Assembly (NCBI RefSeq): GCF_031157835.1
Contig: NZ_JAVIDR010000014.1
Coordinates: 1-64,000 of the forward strand
Direction of reading: 5' to 3'
DNA: 64,000 nt
Source: Acinetobacter rudis
GTDB taxonomy: Bacteria > Pseudomonadota > Gammaproteobacteria > Pseudomonadales > Moraxellaceae
A model generated the notes under the pieces. It saw only the letters and a program-made list of their open reading frames with translations. It searched no databases and had not been told where the DNA came from. Numbering within the stretch: the first letter of the stretch is position 1; each line of letters begins with the position of its first letter. This document shows positions 56,156 to 64,000 of this stretch, piece after piece. Position numbers and translations under genes: made by a program.

Positions 56156-57412
56156 ATGGAAAGAGTAAAGTTTTCAGTATTCATGCTGTCTTTAATTAGC
56201 ACACCTAGTTTTGCAAATAGTTTTATTGATGATAGCCAAATTAAACTCACTACTCGTAACTATTATTTAGACCGATCATTTACAGAACATAATGATATAA
56301 TTCCTGGAGCAAAAGACTGGGCCCAAGGTTTTATATTTAATTTTAATTCAGGTTATACTCCTGGCACTGTTGGTTTTGGTTTAGATATTCAGACATTAAC
56401 ATCTATTAAACTACAAGGAGACTCTAAATATCTACCTAGTGGTTTATTACCAACAGACCCTCAGAGTAGAGAACGAGAAAAAACTGCTTCTGAAATAGGA
56501 GCCACCTTAAAAGTAAAATACAAACAAACAGAATTAAAAGCAGGAACATTACAACCCTGGACACCTGTAATTTTTAGTTCTCCCTCTCGTTTACTACCAC
56601 AAACTTTTCTAGGTGGTATGATTCAGAGTAAAGATATTAAAGATCTAGAGTTAATTGGTGGTTATATTAATCAAGTCAATCACCGAGACTCTACAAACTA
56701 TGAAGATTTAACTAATATTGGTTTTAATCAAAGATTTAAAGTTGCAAAAACCAACCAGTTTATATTTTCAGGTGGTAAATATAACTTCTCACCTAACACT
56801 CAATTTGGATTATATTATGCAATGGCTGATGATATTTATAATCAAGCAGCTTTCACATTTAAAAATGATTATAAATTAGATAATAATCTTAAATTGATTA
56901 GTGATATACGGGTTTGGAACAGTACTGAAAATGGTGCAGCCAAAGCTGGAAAAATTGATAATACACTAGCAACAGCTAACTTTGGTCTAGACCACAACAA
57001 TCATCGCCTTACTTTTAGCACCATGCAAAACTATGGCGATACAGCTCACCCTTATCTTTCTGGTGGTGAAGTTTTAATCTTTATTGATGGCTGGAGTACA
57101 GACTTTTTAAATGCCAAAGAGCAAGTTTATGGTCTTCGTTATGATTATGATTTTAAAGACTATGTACCTGGTCTTAAATTTATGACCCGATACACCAAAG
57201 GCCGTAATATTAAGCTTGCTTATTCAAACGAGAAACATGAAGAAGATTCTTTAGACTTCGACCTTGGATATACAGTGCAATCCGGTACATTTAAAGGCCT
57301 AGGCTTACGTGCACGTTATGCAATTTATGATAACGATTTTGGTGCAAAAGCCAGCTTCAAACCTGCAGATGAAACTCGAATCAATATCGATTACACCTGG
57401 AAATTTAAATAA
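56156..57412 (+). CDS. OprD-family outer-membrane porin
   Basis: This 418-residue outer-membrane protein has signal peptide VFMLSLISTPSFA and mature start near NSFIDDSQ. The first strand and loop (LTTRNYYLDRSF, GAKDWAQGFIFNFNSGYTPG, VGFGLDIQTLTSIKL) and the terminal strand ending in an aromatic residue (INIDYTWKFK) are hallmarks of the OprD/Occ family, which takes up small aromatic or organic acids. Position between mhpC and the transporter genes suggests a phenylpropionate entry porin. Base composition is more AT-rich than the hca genes. It is preceded by a 140-base spacer after the mhpC terminator. Confidence 0.88.
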   Translation: MERVKFSVFMLSLISTPSFANSFIDDSQIKLTTRNYYLDRSFTEHNDIIPGAKDWAQGFIFNFNSGYTPGTVGFGLDIQTLTSIKLQGDSKYLPSGLLPTDPQSREREKTASEIGATLKVKYKQTELKAGTLQPWTPVIFSSPSRLLPQTFLGGMIQSKDIKDLELIGGYINQVNHRDSTNYEDLTNIGFNQRFKVAKTNQFIFSGGKYNFSPNTQFGLYYAMADDIYNQAAFTFKNDYKLDNNLKLISDIRVWNSTENGAAKAGKIDNTLATANFGLDHNNHRLTFSTMQNYGDTAHPYLSGGEVLIFIDGWSTDFLNAKEQVYGLRYDYDFKDYVPGLKFMTRYTKGRNIKLAYSNEKHEEDSLDFDLGYTVQSGTFKGLGLRARYAIYDNDFGAKASFKPADETRINIDYTWKFK

Positions 57413-57447
57413 AATTTCACAATTTCCGACTTACCAGTTCAAGAATA

Positions 57448-57492
57448 CTAGATTAAGACCTCGCCCCCATAAGGAGCGAGGCCTTAATCTAG
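57448..57492. terminator. Bidirectional terminator between porin and LysR genes
   Basis: A 17-bp stem with one mismatch pairs CTAGATTAAGACCTCGC (57448-57464) with GCGAGGCCTTAATCTAG (57476-57492), between converging genes. Confidence 0.75.
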
Positions 57493-57502
57493 CAATATAA
57501 AA

Positions 57503-58381
57503 TTAAATAATTTTCTTAAAGTTTTCAATCAAACGATCAAGTGATGGTGTATTAGGCATATTTTTATAGTTAATAAATAATTTAATCTTAGGTTGAATAT
57601 TTGAGAAACGTCTGACAATTGTATTACCACTCACGATTCCACGAACAAAATCAGGTAAAACCGCAACACCCATTCCCATACTAATATAACTCATGGTTAC
57701 AAAAGCGTTTTCAGACTCCATAATAACATTATAATTAACATTATTTTTTTTCAACATATCAATCGTTAGTTGTCTTAATTCTGGTGCATGATGAATTGAT
57801 GGCAAAATAATATCACTACCATTCAATTCTTTTAAGGTAATAAATTCAGATTGGGCCAACGGATGACTTTTATGAACAGCCAATAATAAATCTTCCTCAG
57901 AACATTCAATACTACTAATTTCAATATTATTTATATTTGATCGAGTAAAAGCTAAATCTATCTCACCCTTTTCTAATTTCTTAATAAGTGAAGGCCCCAT
58001 ATCACTCACTAATTCTATTTTAACAGAGGTATCATGATGTTTAATTAGATCCAAAATCACTTTAGGTATTTTAACTTCAACACCAATAAGAACACCAATT
58101 TTAACTACAGAATTTTTAGTATTAAGTTTATGTGCAAAATTTTTAGCTTTCTCAGCTTCAACTAAAGTTTTTTTTGCTTCTTCTAAAAAAACTTCACCTG
58201 CTTTAGTTAAAGTAAATACACGACTACCACGCTCAAATAATTCAACATCTAAGTAATTTTCCAAATCTTTGATTTGTTGACTTAATGAAGACTGAACTGT
58301 ATTAAGTTTCTTTGCTGCAGAAACAAAACTCTTCTCTTCACTAATAGTTAAAAAATATCTTAAATGCCTGAGCGTAAGCAT
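57503..58381 (-). CDS. Second LysR-family regulator of the catabolic island
   Basis: This 292-residue LysR protein starts MLTLRHLRYFLTISEE with HTH AAKKLNTVQSSLSQQIKDLE, so it belongs to the same BenM-like branch as the first regulator but is clearly diverged. It is very AT-rich, with many Lys/Asn codons. It is followed by the porin gene in converging orientation and lies upstream of nothing obvious on its own strand. The MFS gene lies behind its start in the same direction. It may control the transporter, porin or mhpDFE genes; this is inference. Confidence 0.85.
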   Translation of the reverse strand: MLTLRHLRYFLTISEEKSFVSAAKKLNTVQSSLSQQIKDLENYLDVELFERGSRVFTLTKAGEVFLEEAKKTLVEAEKAKNFAHKLNTKNSVVKIGVLIGVEVKIPKVILDLIKHHDTSVKIELVSDMGPSLIKKLEKGEIDLAFTRSNINNIEISSIECSEEDLLLAVHKSHPLAQSEFITLKELNGSDIILPSIHHAPELRQLTIDMLKKNNVNYNVIMESENAFVTMSYISMGMGVAVLPDFVRGIVSGNTIVRRFSNIQPKIKLFINYKNMPNTPSLDRLIENFKKII

Positions 58382-58488
58382 AATCCTATCCTCTAAACAT
58401 ATATCACTCCATGATGATACTATTATAACCCCAACTAAATATATTTAAACACATACAATATAAAATAAACATACACCTTAGTATAAAT

Positions 58489-58520
58489 AAAAAGTTGCCT
58501 TTAAAATTAATAAAGGCAAC
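58489..58520 (-). terminator. Terminator of the MFS gene
   Basis: GTTGCCTTT (58494-58502) pairs with AAAGGCAAC (58512-58520). The minus strand continues into TTTTTA after the stem. It lies 40 bases past the MFS stop. Confidence 0.75.
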
Positions 58521-58559
58521 TGATTATTGTTTAATAAATTTATTTTTAAATTACAGCGA

Positions 58560-59795
58560 TTAAGATGCAACTTGAGATGGAGTTACGACCTGTTCAGTTT
58601 TTTGTAAACTCTTTGATAAGAACATCATAATAATTGCAGAAAGTACAATTCCTGGAATAGCAGCAGTAAATACACCTGAAGCCCCTGCACCCGAAGCAAT
58701 GATCATGCCTGCAACTGTTGGTCCAAGCATTGCACCCACACGACCAATTGCAGAAGCAGCTCCAACTCCAGTACCTCGTAAATGCGTTGGATAAATAAAA
58801 CTACCATATGCATAAAGTACGCCTTGCCCACCAATAGTAAATGTCCCTGTTAAAGCTGCTGCAAGGTAAATACCATTTAATGTGGTTGCTGCATTTAAAC
58901 TAATCAAACCAGCTAAAATCCCAACATACATTAAGGCAATAATAAATACTTTGTTATAGCGATCAATCAGCATGCCCAATGTAATCGTGCCAAAGAATGC
59001 ACCAATCATAAAACAAACTTGTGCCATACTGCCCTGTTGACGACTAAAACCGAGTTCCATAAATAGGGATGGCAACCAACTCAACATGATGTAAACCACC
59101 ATTAAGGTAAAGAAGTAACTTACCCAGAGTAAAAGAGTACGCAGCATATATTCACGGCCAAAGATATCTTTAAAACCAGTAGCCTGAGATTGTTGTTCAG
59201 CAAGCTGCTTAGTTTTCAAAAATTCTTTTGATTCAGGTAAGCAGTACATCATTAATGGAATCACCAATAGCGGTAAAATCCCACCAAGATAGAAAATCGT
59301 TTTCCAGCTTCCACTACTATCAAATGCCGACCATGCAGATAAGAGCAATGCACCAACAGGCAAACCACAGTACATTAATCCAACAGCACGACCACGACGT
59401 TCAGGGGTTGTTGACTCTGAGGCCAATGTAATAAGGTTAGGCAATGCTGCCCCCATCCCCACACCTGCCAAAAAGCGCACCGCTAACAATGTATAAAATG
59501 AATTAACCCATACAGTCATTAAGGTGAATACAGCAAAAATCGCGACAGACCAGATCAAAACTTTTTTACGCCCAACCTTATCAGCATAACGCCCACCAAA
59601 AAGCGTACCAGGTAACAGACCTAAAATACCTGCACTAAAAAACACCCCGAGTTGCTCTGGGCTTAAAGCAAAATATGCCTTAATCCCCGAAGCAGCAATC
59701 CCTGCTGCCTGTAAATCCACACCCTCAATAACTGCAACAACAAAACACAGAAACACAGTAATTAACGACGTCCTTGATTGATTTTGATCTCTCAT
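58560..59795 (-). CDS. MFS aromatic-acid transporter (AAHS/MhpT-like)
   Basis: This 411-residue major-facilitator protein has about 12 membrane segments. The first helix has VVAVIEGVDLQAAGIAASGI, in which the Asp is the residue conserved for proton-linked uptake in aromatic acid:H+ symporters. The A-motif follows as GGRYADKVGRKKVL. It starts MRDQNQSRTS. The best match in type is MhpT/HppK, the 3-hydroxyphenylpropionate transporter. By position it should import phenylpropionate or a related acid. Confidence 0.85.
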   Translation of the reverse strand: MRDQNQSRTSLITVFLCFVVAVIEGVDLQAAGIAASGIKAYFALSPEQLGVFFSAGILGLLPGTLFGGRYADKVGRKKVLIWSVAIFAVFTLMTVWVNSFYTLLAVRFLAGVGMGAALPNLITLASESTTPERRGRAVGLMYCGLPVGALLLSAWSAFDSSGSWKTIFYLGGILPLLVIPLMMYCLPESKEFLKTKQLAEQQSQATGFKDIFGREYMLRTLLLWVSYFFTLMVVYIMLSWLPSLFMELGFSRQQGSMAQVCFMIGAFFGTITLGMLIDRYNKVFIIALMYVGILAGLISLNAATTLNGIYLAAALTGTFTIGGQGVLYAYGSFIYPTHLRGTGVGAASAIGRVGAMLGPTVAGMIIASGAGASGVFTAAIPGIVLSAIIMMFLSKSLQKTEQVVTPSQVAS

Positions 59796-60174
59796 TCGAC
59801 TTTCCTTCGTCTATCAAAATCGGCATATTTACAGCTTAAAAATAAAAGAAATAGTTAGACCAAAGTAGTATAGACATTCGTTTTTAAGACTGTTTTTTAT
59901 GCAGTGTATATGTAGTGAGTGTTTCATCATTTTATTGATTAAATTTCCTTATTGAAGTATCTAATTTTTATATAGCCACACTGATTTTTAACGTCGATTA
60001 ATATTGATTTCATTTATCACTATCGTTGTTTTATATCAGTATTTATATAAAAAATATTTCAATAAATCTTATAGTTATAAAGCAATATTTCACAACAACC
60101 AGATCAAATTCAATCACAATAAAAAAAGCCCCTGCAGGGGCTTTTCCTTTAAAACAATTGATCGGATGCCTTAA
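59796..60174. other. Intergenic region between mhpE and the MFS gene
   Basis: This 379-base AT-rich gap holds the mhpDFE terminator at 60117-60145 and presumably the promoter of the MFS gene near 59820-59900. No gene or repeat was recognised. Confidence 0.5.
60117..60145 (-). terminator. Terminator of mhpDFE
   Basis: AAAAGCCCCTG (60124-60134) and CAGGGGCTTTT (60135-60145) form a perfect inverted repeat. The minus strand continues with a long T-run. Confidence 0.85.
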
Positions 60175-61185
60175 TTAAGCTTTTGCTTTAGCCATCGTCA
60201 ACGCTAAATCTTCGATCATATCCTCTTGACCACCAACCGTACCACGACGACCAAGCTCAAGTAAGATTTCACGTGCTGAAACGCCATATTTTGCTTCTGC
60301 ACGTTTAGCAAACAGCAAGAATGATGAATATACGCCTGCATAACCTAGTGTTGCAGCATCACGGTCAGCACGAATCGGGTGTGTCATCATTGGAATGACA
60401 AGATCTTCTGCAATATCTTGTACTTTAAACAGATCAATACCTGTCTCCATTCCCATACGATTTGCAACAGCAATAAACAACTCAAGTGGTGTATTACCAG
60501 CACCAGCACCCAAGCCAGCTGCGGCAGCATCAATACGATTTGCCCCTGCTTCAACTGCTGCAACAGAGTTTGCAACACCCATTGCTAAATTATGGTGCCC
60601 ATGGAAACCAATTTCAATTTTGGCATCAAAATGTTGACGTAAAGTAGCAATACGTTCAGAAACATCTTTAGGCAACATATAACCAGCAGAGTCAGTAACA
60701 TAAATACAGTTTGCACCATAAGCTACCATTTTCTCTGCTTGTTCAAGCAATTGCGCTGGAGTTGCCATATGCGCAAGCATAAGAAAGCCCACTGTATCCA
60801 TATCCAACTTACGCGCAGCTGTAATATGTTGTTCAGATACATCAGCTTCTGTACAGTGCGTAGCAACACGAATTGTAGATACCCCAATTTCATGTGCCAT
60901 TTTCAAATGATCAACAGTACCAATACCTGGCAAAAGCAAAGCTGAAACTTTAGCTTGTTTAAGCTGAGGAATAATAGCAGACAAATAAGCTTCATCTGTT
61001 GCTGCAGCAAAACCATAGTTAAGTGATGCACCACCTAAACCATCACCATGTGAAACTTCGATCAATGGTACGCCAGCTGCATCAAGTGCAGTTGAAATAT
61101 CAACCATTTGCTCGATGCTCATTTGATGACGCTGTGGATGCATACCATCACGTAAAGTCATATCATGTAATGTAATCTTAGACAT
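60175..61185 (-). CDS. mhpE: 4-hydroxy-2-oxovalerate aldolase
   Basis: This 336-residue class II aldolase splits 4-hydroxy-2-oxovalerate into pyruvate and acetaldehyde. The N-terminal [15 protein letters not shown] carries the catalytic Asp and metal region. [21 protein letters not shown] and [15 protein letters not shown] (metal His residues) are conserved. It forms a channelling complex with MhpF. Order mhpD-mhpF-mhpE and a 12-base gap to mhpF match the E. coli mhp operon. Length equals E. coli MhpE (337). Confidence 0.95.
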   Translation of the reverse strand: MSKITLHDMTLRDGMHPQRHQMSIEQMVDISTALDAAGVPLIEVSHGDGLGGASLNYGFAAATDEAYLSAIIPQLKQAKVSALLLPGIGTVDHLKMAHEIGVSTIRVATHCTEADVSEQHITAARKLDMDTVGFLMLAHMATPAQLLEQAEKMVAYGANCIYVTDSAGYMLPKDVSERIATLRQHFDAKIEIGFHGHHNLAMGVANSVAAVEAGANRIDAAAAGLGAGAGNTPLELFIAVANRMGMETGIDLFKVQDIAEDLVIPMMTHPIRADRDAATLGYAGVYSSFLLFAKRAEAKYGVSAREILLELGRRGTVGGQEDMIEDLALTMAKAKA

Positions 61186-61197
61186 GAGCTTGCTCCT

Positions 61198-62094
61198 TTA
61201 AACTTCAGCTTTCATCAATAAACGTTCAGCAAACATTTCTGCAGTACGTGCAGCAGCAGCTGTCATAATGTCGAGGTTACCTGCATATTTAGGTAAAAAA
61301 TCCCCTAACCCTTGTACTTCTAAGAAGATAGATACGCGATTACCATCAAACACTGGACCATTCACTAAAGTATAGCCAGGTACATATTTTTGTACTTGTT
61401 CCAGCATGGCATGTACAGAGGCAGTAATTGCAGCTTGATCAGGTTCACCCTCAACCAAACAATGTACCGTATCACGCATCATCAGTGGCGGTTCAGCCGG
61501 ATTAATAATGATGATCGCTTTACCTTGCTTAGCACCACCAACTTTCTCAATTGCACCCGCAGTAGTACGCGTAAATTCATCAATATTTTTACGTGTTCCT
61601 GGACCAACAGACTGTGTAGAGACGGTCGCCACAATCTCGCCATAGCTTACGCTTTGCACCTGAGAAATTGCTGCAACCATCGGAATCGTTGCCTGACCAC
61701 CACAAGTAACCATGTTTACATTGGGTACTTCACCAGCATCCAATAAAGCAGCCAAGTTAACTGGCGGCACACAGAATGGGCCAATTGCAGCAGGAGTAAG
61801 ATCAATCATCAATACCCCAAGCTCATTGAGTTTGCGACTGTTTTCAGCGTGAACATAAGCTGATGTCGCATCAAAAGCGATTTTAATCTCATCCGCAGCA
61901 ACGTGAGGCAATAGACCGTCAACACCTTCAGCAGTGGTTTTAAGTCCCATTGCTTCTGCACGTTTTAAGCCTTCTGAAGTTGGATCAATCCCAACCATCC
62001 ATACTGGCTCTAAAAATTCACTTCGTTGTAACTTATATAGTAAATCAGTACCGATATTACCTGGCCCAATCAAAGCACATTTAATCTTTTTCAT
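61198..62094 (-). CDS. mhpF: Acetaldehyde dehydrogenase (acylating)
   Basis: This 298-residue enzyme converts acetaldehyde and CoA to acetyl-CoA with NAD+. The NAD loop is [15 protein letters not shown] and the catalytic Cys is in [33 protein letters not shown] and [16 protein letters not shown] are family signatures. It is somewhat shorter than E. coli MhpF (316) at the C-terminus, as in many DmpF/BphJ enzymes. Eighteen bases separate it from mhpD. Confidence 0.95.
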   Translation of the reverse strand: MKKIKCALIGPGNIGTDLLYKLQRSEFLEPVWMVGIDPTSEGLKRAEAMGLKTTAEGVDGLLPHVAADEIKIAFDATSAYVHAENSRKLNELGVLMIDLTPAAIGPFCVPPVNLAALLDAGEVPNVNMVTCGGQATIPMVAAISQVQSVSYGEIVATVSTQSVGPGTRKNIDEFTRTTAGAIEKVGGAKQGKAIIIINPAEPPLMMRDTVHCLVEGEPDQAAITASVHAMLEQVQKYVPGYTLVNGPVFDGNRVSIFLEVQGLGDFLPKYAGNLDIMTAAAARTAEMFAERLLMKAEV

Positions 62095-62112
62095 GATTCT
62101 CTTCCTGCCGTA

Positions 62113-62913
62113 TTAAGCCGTTTGTGTCGAAAACACTGTACTGACACTACCTAGCCCATCAATTTCAACTTTGAACTCATCGCCTGCTTGAACAACCACC
62201 ATAGGCCCAAGTGCACCTGTTAAGATCAAATCACCTGCTAACAATGGACGTCCACGACGTACCATTTCATCAGCCAACCATACCGCGGCATTCAAGGGAT
62301 TACTTAAACAAGCACGCCCAACACCCTCTGAAACAACCTCATCGCCACGCGTCATTCGCATACGACAGTTCACTAGGTCTAAATCGGCAAGTGATACAGG
62401 GCGTGATCCCAATACATAGGCTGCAGAAGAAGCGTTGTCTGCTACAGTATCCACAATTGAAATTTTCCAATCTGCAATACGACTATCTACAACCTCAATT
62501 GCTGCAAGGGCATAGTCTGTTGCATTGATAATATCGACATAGCTATGCTTTTCTTTAGTGAGATCATGTTTAATCACTAAAGCAATTTCAGCTTCAACTT
62601 TGGGTTGGATGAGTTGATCAATCGCGATGGTTTCACCATCACCATAAGCCATGTCTGCAAACAACATACCGAAGTCAGGTTGATCAACACCGAGTTGTTG
62701 TTGTACAACTTTTGAAGTTAAACCGATCTTACGGCCAACCAAACGACGACCTTGTTGTAATGCATGTTGCGTGTTCAATTCTTGAACTGCATAAGCACTA
62801 TCTAAATCGGCTTGAACGCCACCCAATTGTGGGCGAACAGGAGAAATCGCAGTGTGTGATCCTTCAGCGTCTCTTAGGGCTGTGGCCACTGCTTCAACAG
62901 CAGAGTTCAACAT
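62113..62913 (-). CDS. mhpD: 2-keto-4-pentenoate hydratase
   Basis: This 266-residue FAH-fold hydratase adds water to 2-hydroxypenta-2,4-dienoate, giving 4-hydroxy-2-oxovalerate. Motifs are GRKIGLTSKVVQQQLGVDQPDFGMLFADM, the metal-binding PKVEAEIALVIK (Glu-x-Glu), and VVDSRIADWKISIVDTVADN. NPLNAAVWLADEM with LTGALGPM closes the protein. It is the first gene of the mhpDFE operon. The 287 bases upstream (62914-63200) show no gene and should hold the promoter. Confidence 0.95.
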   Translation of the reverse strand: MLNSAVEAVATALRDAEGSHTAISPVRPQLGGVQADLDSAYAVQELNTQHALQQGRRLVGRKIGLTSKVVQQQLGVDQPDFGMLFADMAYGDGETIAIDQLIQPKVEAEIALVIKHDLTKEKHSYVDIINATDYALAAIEVVDSRIADWKISIVDTVADNASSAAYVLGSRPVSLADLDLVNCRMRMTRGDEVVSEGVGRACLSNPLNAAVWLADEMVRRGRPLLAGDLILTGALGPMVVVQAGDEFKVEIDGLGSVSTVFSTQTA

Positions 62914-63200
62914 TTATCGTTCCTAAAACTGCAATAATTTAACCAACCCTCTTAACTACAACGCACCACACCACCAATAAGCGTAAGGGCAAGTACAGCA
63001 CTTTAGCCATCACAACTATGTGTCTAGGATATATTTAAGAGGATGCAAATAATTCAATTGCTAGAATCGAGAAAATGACAACAAAAGACCAATACTTATT
63101 ATGTTTGATAACATAGTTGAGAACTATTATAGATATTTTCAGTTTAAGACCAGTCTCCTGAGCATTGTCAGGAGAATAGCCAATTAAAACTATACTGTTA

Positions 63201-63875
63201 TTATGCTTTATTCGCCACAAAGGGACTGAGTAAACAATGTTGTAACTCAGCTACACTATCTACAATGGCTTGCGGTTGATACTGCATTAAGACTTGCATC
63301 TCATGAACACCATAACTTACCCCAACACTACGCATCCCTATACGCTGTGCCATTTCTAAGTCATAACTGCTATCCCCAACCATTATCGCACGTTCTACTG
63401 CTACACCAGTATACTGAAGAATTTGCTCTAACATTAATGGGTTTGGTTTAGAACGAGTTTCACTAGCAGCCCGAGTTATCGCAAAAATAGACTCACTTTG
63501 GGTTTTAGCCAAAACACGATCCAGCCCTGACCGACTTTTTCCTGTCGCCACGGCTAAAAGGATCTCTTGCTGTTGCAAGGTATGAAGCATTTCCGCTACA
63601 CCATCAAACCAATGGTCATTAACTGAATTCGCCACATAATGGGCCGAATAGGCTTCCAAAATATCTTGATGCAACTCAGGCACTTGAGGGAATAAAATTT
63701 GCATGACTTCGGGCAAACCCAAACCAATAATACTTTGCGCAGCGGCATCAGTTAAAGGCTGCTGATACTGTTGTGCAGCAAAATGTAAGCTTCTTACTAT
63801 CTGCCCAACAGAATCAAATAAAGTGCCATCCCAATCAAAAACAACCAAATCAAAAGGTTGTAGCAGCTTAGTCAT
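63201..63875 (-). CDS. HAD-IA family phosphatase
   Basis: This 224-residue haloacid-dehalogenase hydrolase is of the phosphoglycolate phosphatase/beta-phosphoglucomutase type. Motif I is VVFDWDGTLFDSVG, motif II is LAVATGKSRSGLDRVL, motif III is the Lys in RSKPNPLMLE, and motif IV is IMVGDSSYDLEMAQRIG. Its ATG overlaps the stop of the upstream rluC-like gene by eight bases, a common gammaproteobacterial pairing. The substrate is unknown. Confidence 0.88.
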   Translation of the reverse strand: MTKLLQPFDLVVFDWDGTLFDSVGQIVRSLHFAAQQYQQPLTDAAAQSIIGLGLPEVMQILFPQVPELHQDILEAYSAHYVANSVNDHWFDGVAEMLHTLQQQEILLAVATGKSRSGLDRVLAKTQSESIFAITRAASETRSKPNPLMLEQILQYTGVAVERAIMVGDSSYDLEMAQRIGMRSVGVSYGVHEMQVLMQYQPQAIVDSVAELQHCLLSPFVANKA

Positions 63876-64000
63876 CTTTTTGTGCCCGTAATTGTGCCAC
63901 TATATTTTGCATATCCTCAGGTAACGGTGCTTCTATTAAAGGATAGTTTGGAATTTCCAAACGCATCGCATGTAAACATAAACGACGTGGCGTTGGACCA
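63868..64000 (-). CDS. RluC-type 23S rRNA pseudouridine synthase, C-terminal end only
   Basis: Forty-three codons of the C-terminus are present, running into the window edge. The peptide starts GPTPRRLCLHAMRLEIPN and contains the RLxLHA segment characteristic of RluA-family (RluC/RluD) synthases. It ends LRAQKDD. Its stop TAA (63870-63868) overlaps the start of the HAD gene. RluC is favoured because rluC is usually followed by such a phosphatase gene. Confidence 0.75.
   Translation of the reverse strand, partial: GPTPRRLCLHAMRLEIPNYPLIEAPLPEDMQNIVAQLRAQKDD

Noticed and set aside
61390-61746. 118-residue reading frame on the plus strand within mhpF
   Set aside because: It is a shadow of the conserved mhpF codons, with Cys/Asn/Arg-rich nonsense composition.
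63154-63175. Hairpin TCTCCTGA/TCAGGAGA as terminator of the HAD gene
   Set aside because: The stem is perfect, but no T-run follows on the minus strand, so I did not list it as a terminator.

Overview
The window reads as chromosomal DNA of an Acinetobacter-like gammaproteobacterium (Moraxellaceae). It is AT-rich, the protein sequences of housekeeping genes such as proA, asd, leuB, topA and prc look like Acinetobacter orthologues, and the gene order fits that genus. The assignment rests on recalled family sequences and not on a database search. No rRNA, tRNA or CRISPR array was seen.

Left part (1-32 kb). The first 100 bases are the right end of an IS200/IS605-type element: the last 26 codons of a TnpB-like protein, a hairpin and a TCAA end. 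Next come a DUF454 membrane protein, heme oxygenase, the periplasmic protease Prc, NagZ, ProA and the ackA-pta acetate pair. An MBOAT acyltransferase and two SGNH-hydrolase-like proteins then form a probable surface-polymer acylation operon. They are followed by class I fumarase, a GNAT acetyltransferase, topoisomerase I, SlyX, the ABC-F protein Uup, an LpxL-type acyltransferase, a GT4 glycosyltransferase, an EEP-family protein, Asd, a type I asparaginase and TruA.

Middle part (31-48 kb). This holds an AraC regulator, IF-1, a leucine operon (leuC-leuD-lipoprotein-leuB), a DUF2061 protein behind a Fur-like site, a LysR regulator, DUF2789, an HAD-IB phosphatase, RppH and PtsP (nitrogen PTS), a peptidase-U32/ferredoxin pair (YegQ/YfhL), catalase and an MBL-fold hydrolase.

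Right part (48-63 kb). This is a catabolic island that appears to encode the whole route from 3-phenylpropionate/cinnamate to central metabolites. One operon (hcaE-hcaF-hcaC-hcaB-mhpB-hcaD) makes and cleaves 2,3-dihydroxyphenylpropionate. A divergent LysR gene, mhpC and an OprD-type porin follow on the other strand. A second LysR, an AAHS-type MFS transporter and mhpD-mhpF-mhpE complete the set, with the end products pyruvate and acetyl-CoA plus succinate (or fumarate from cinnamate). The organisation differs from the two E. coli loci (hca and mhp), and the porin/second-LysR segment is visibly more AT-rich than its surroundings. The window closes with an HAD phosphatase and the C-terminal end of an RluC-type pseudouridine synthase.
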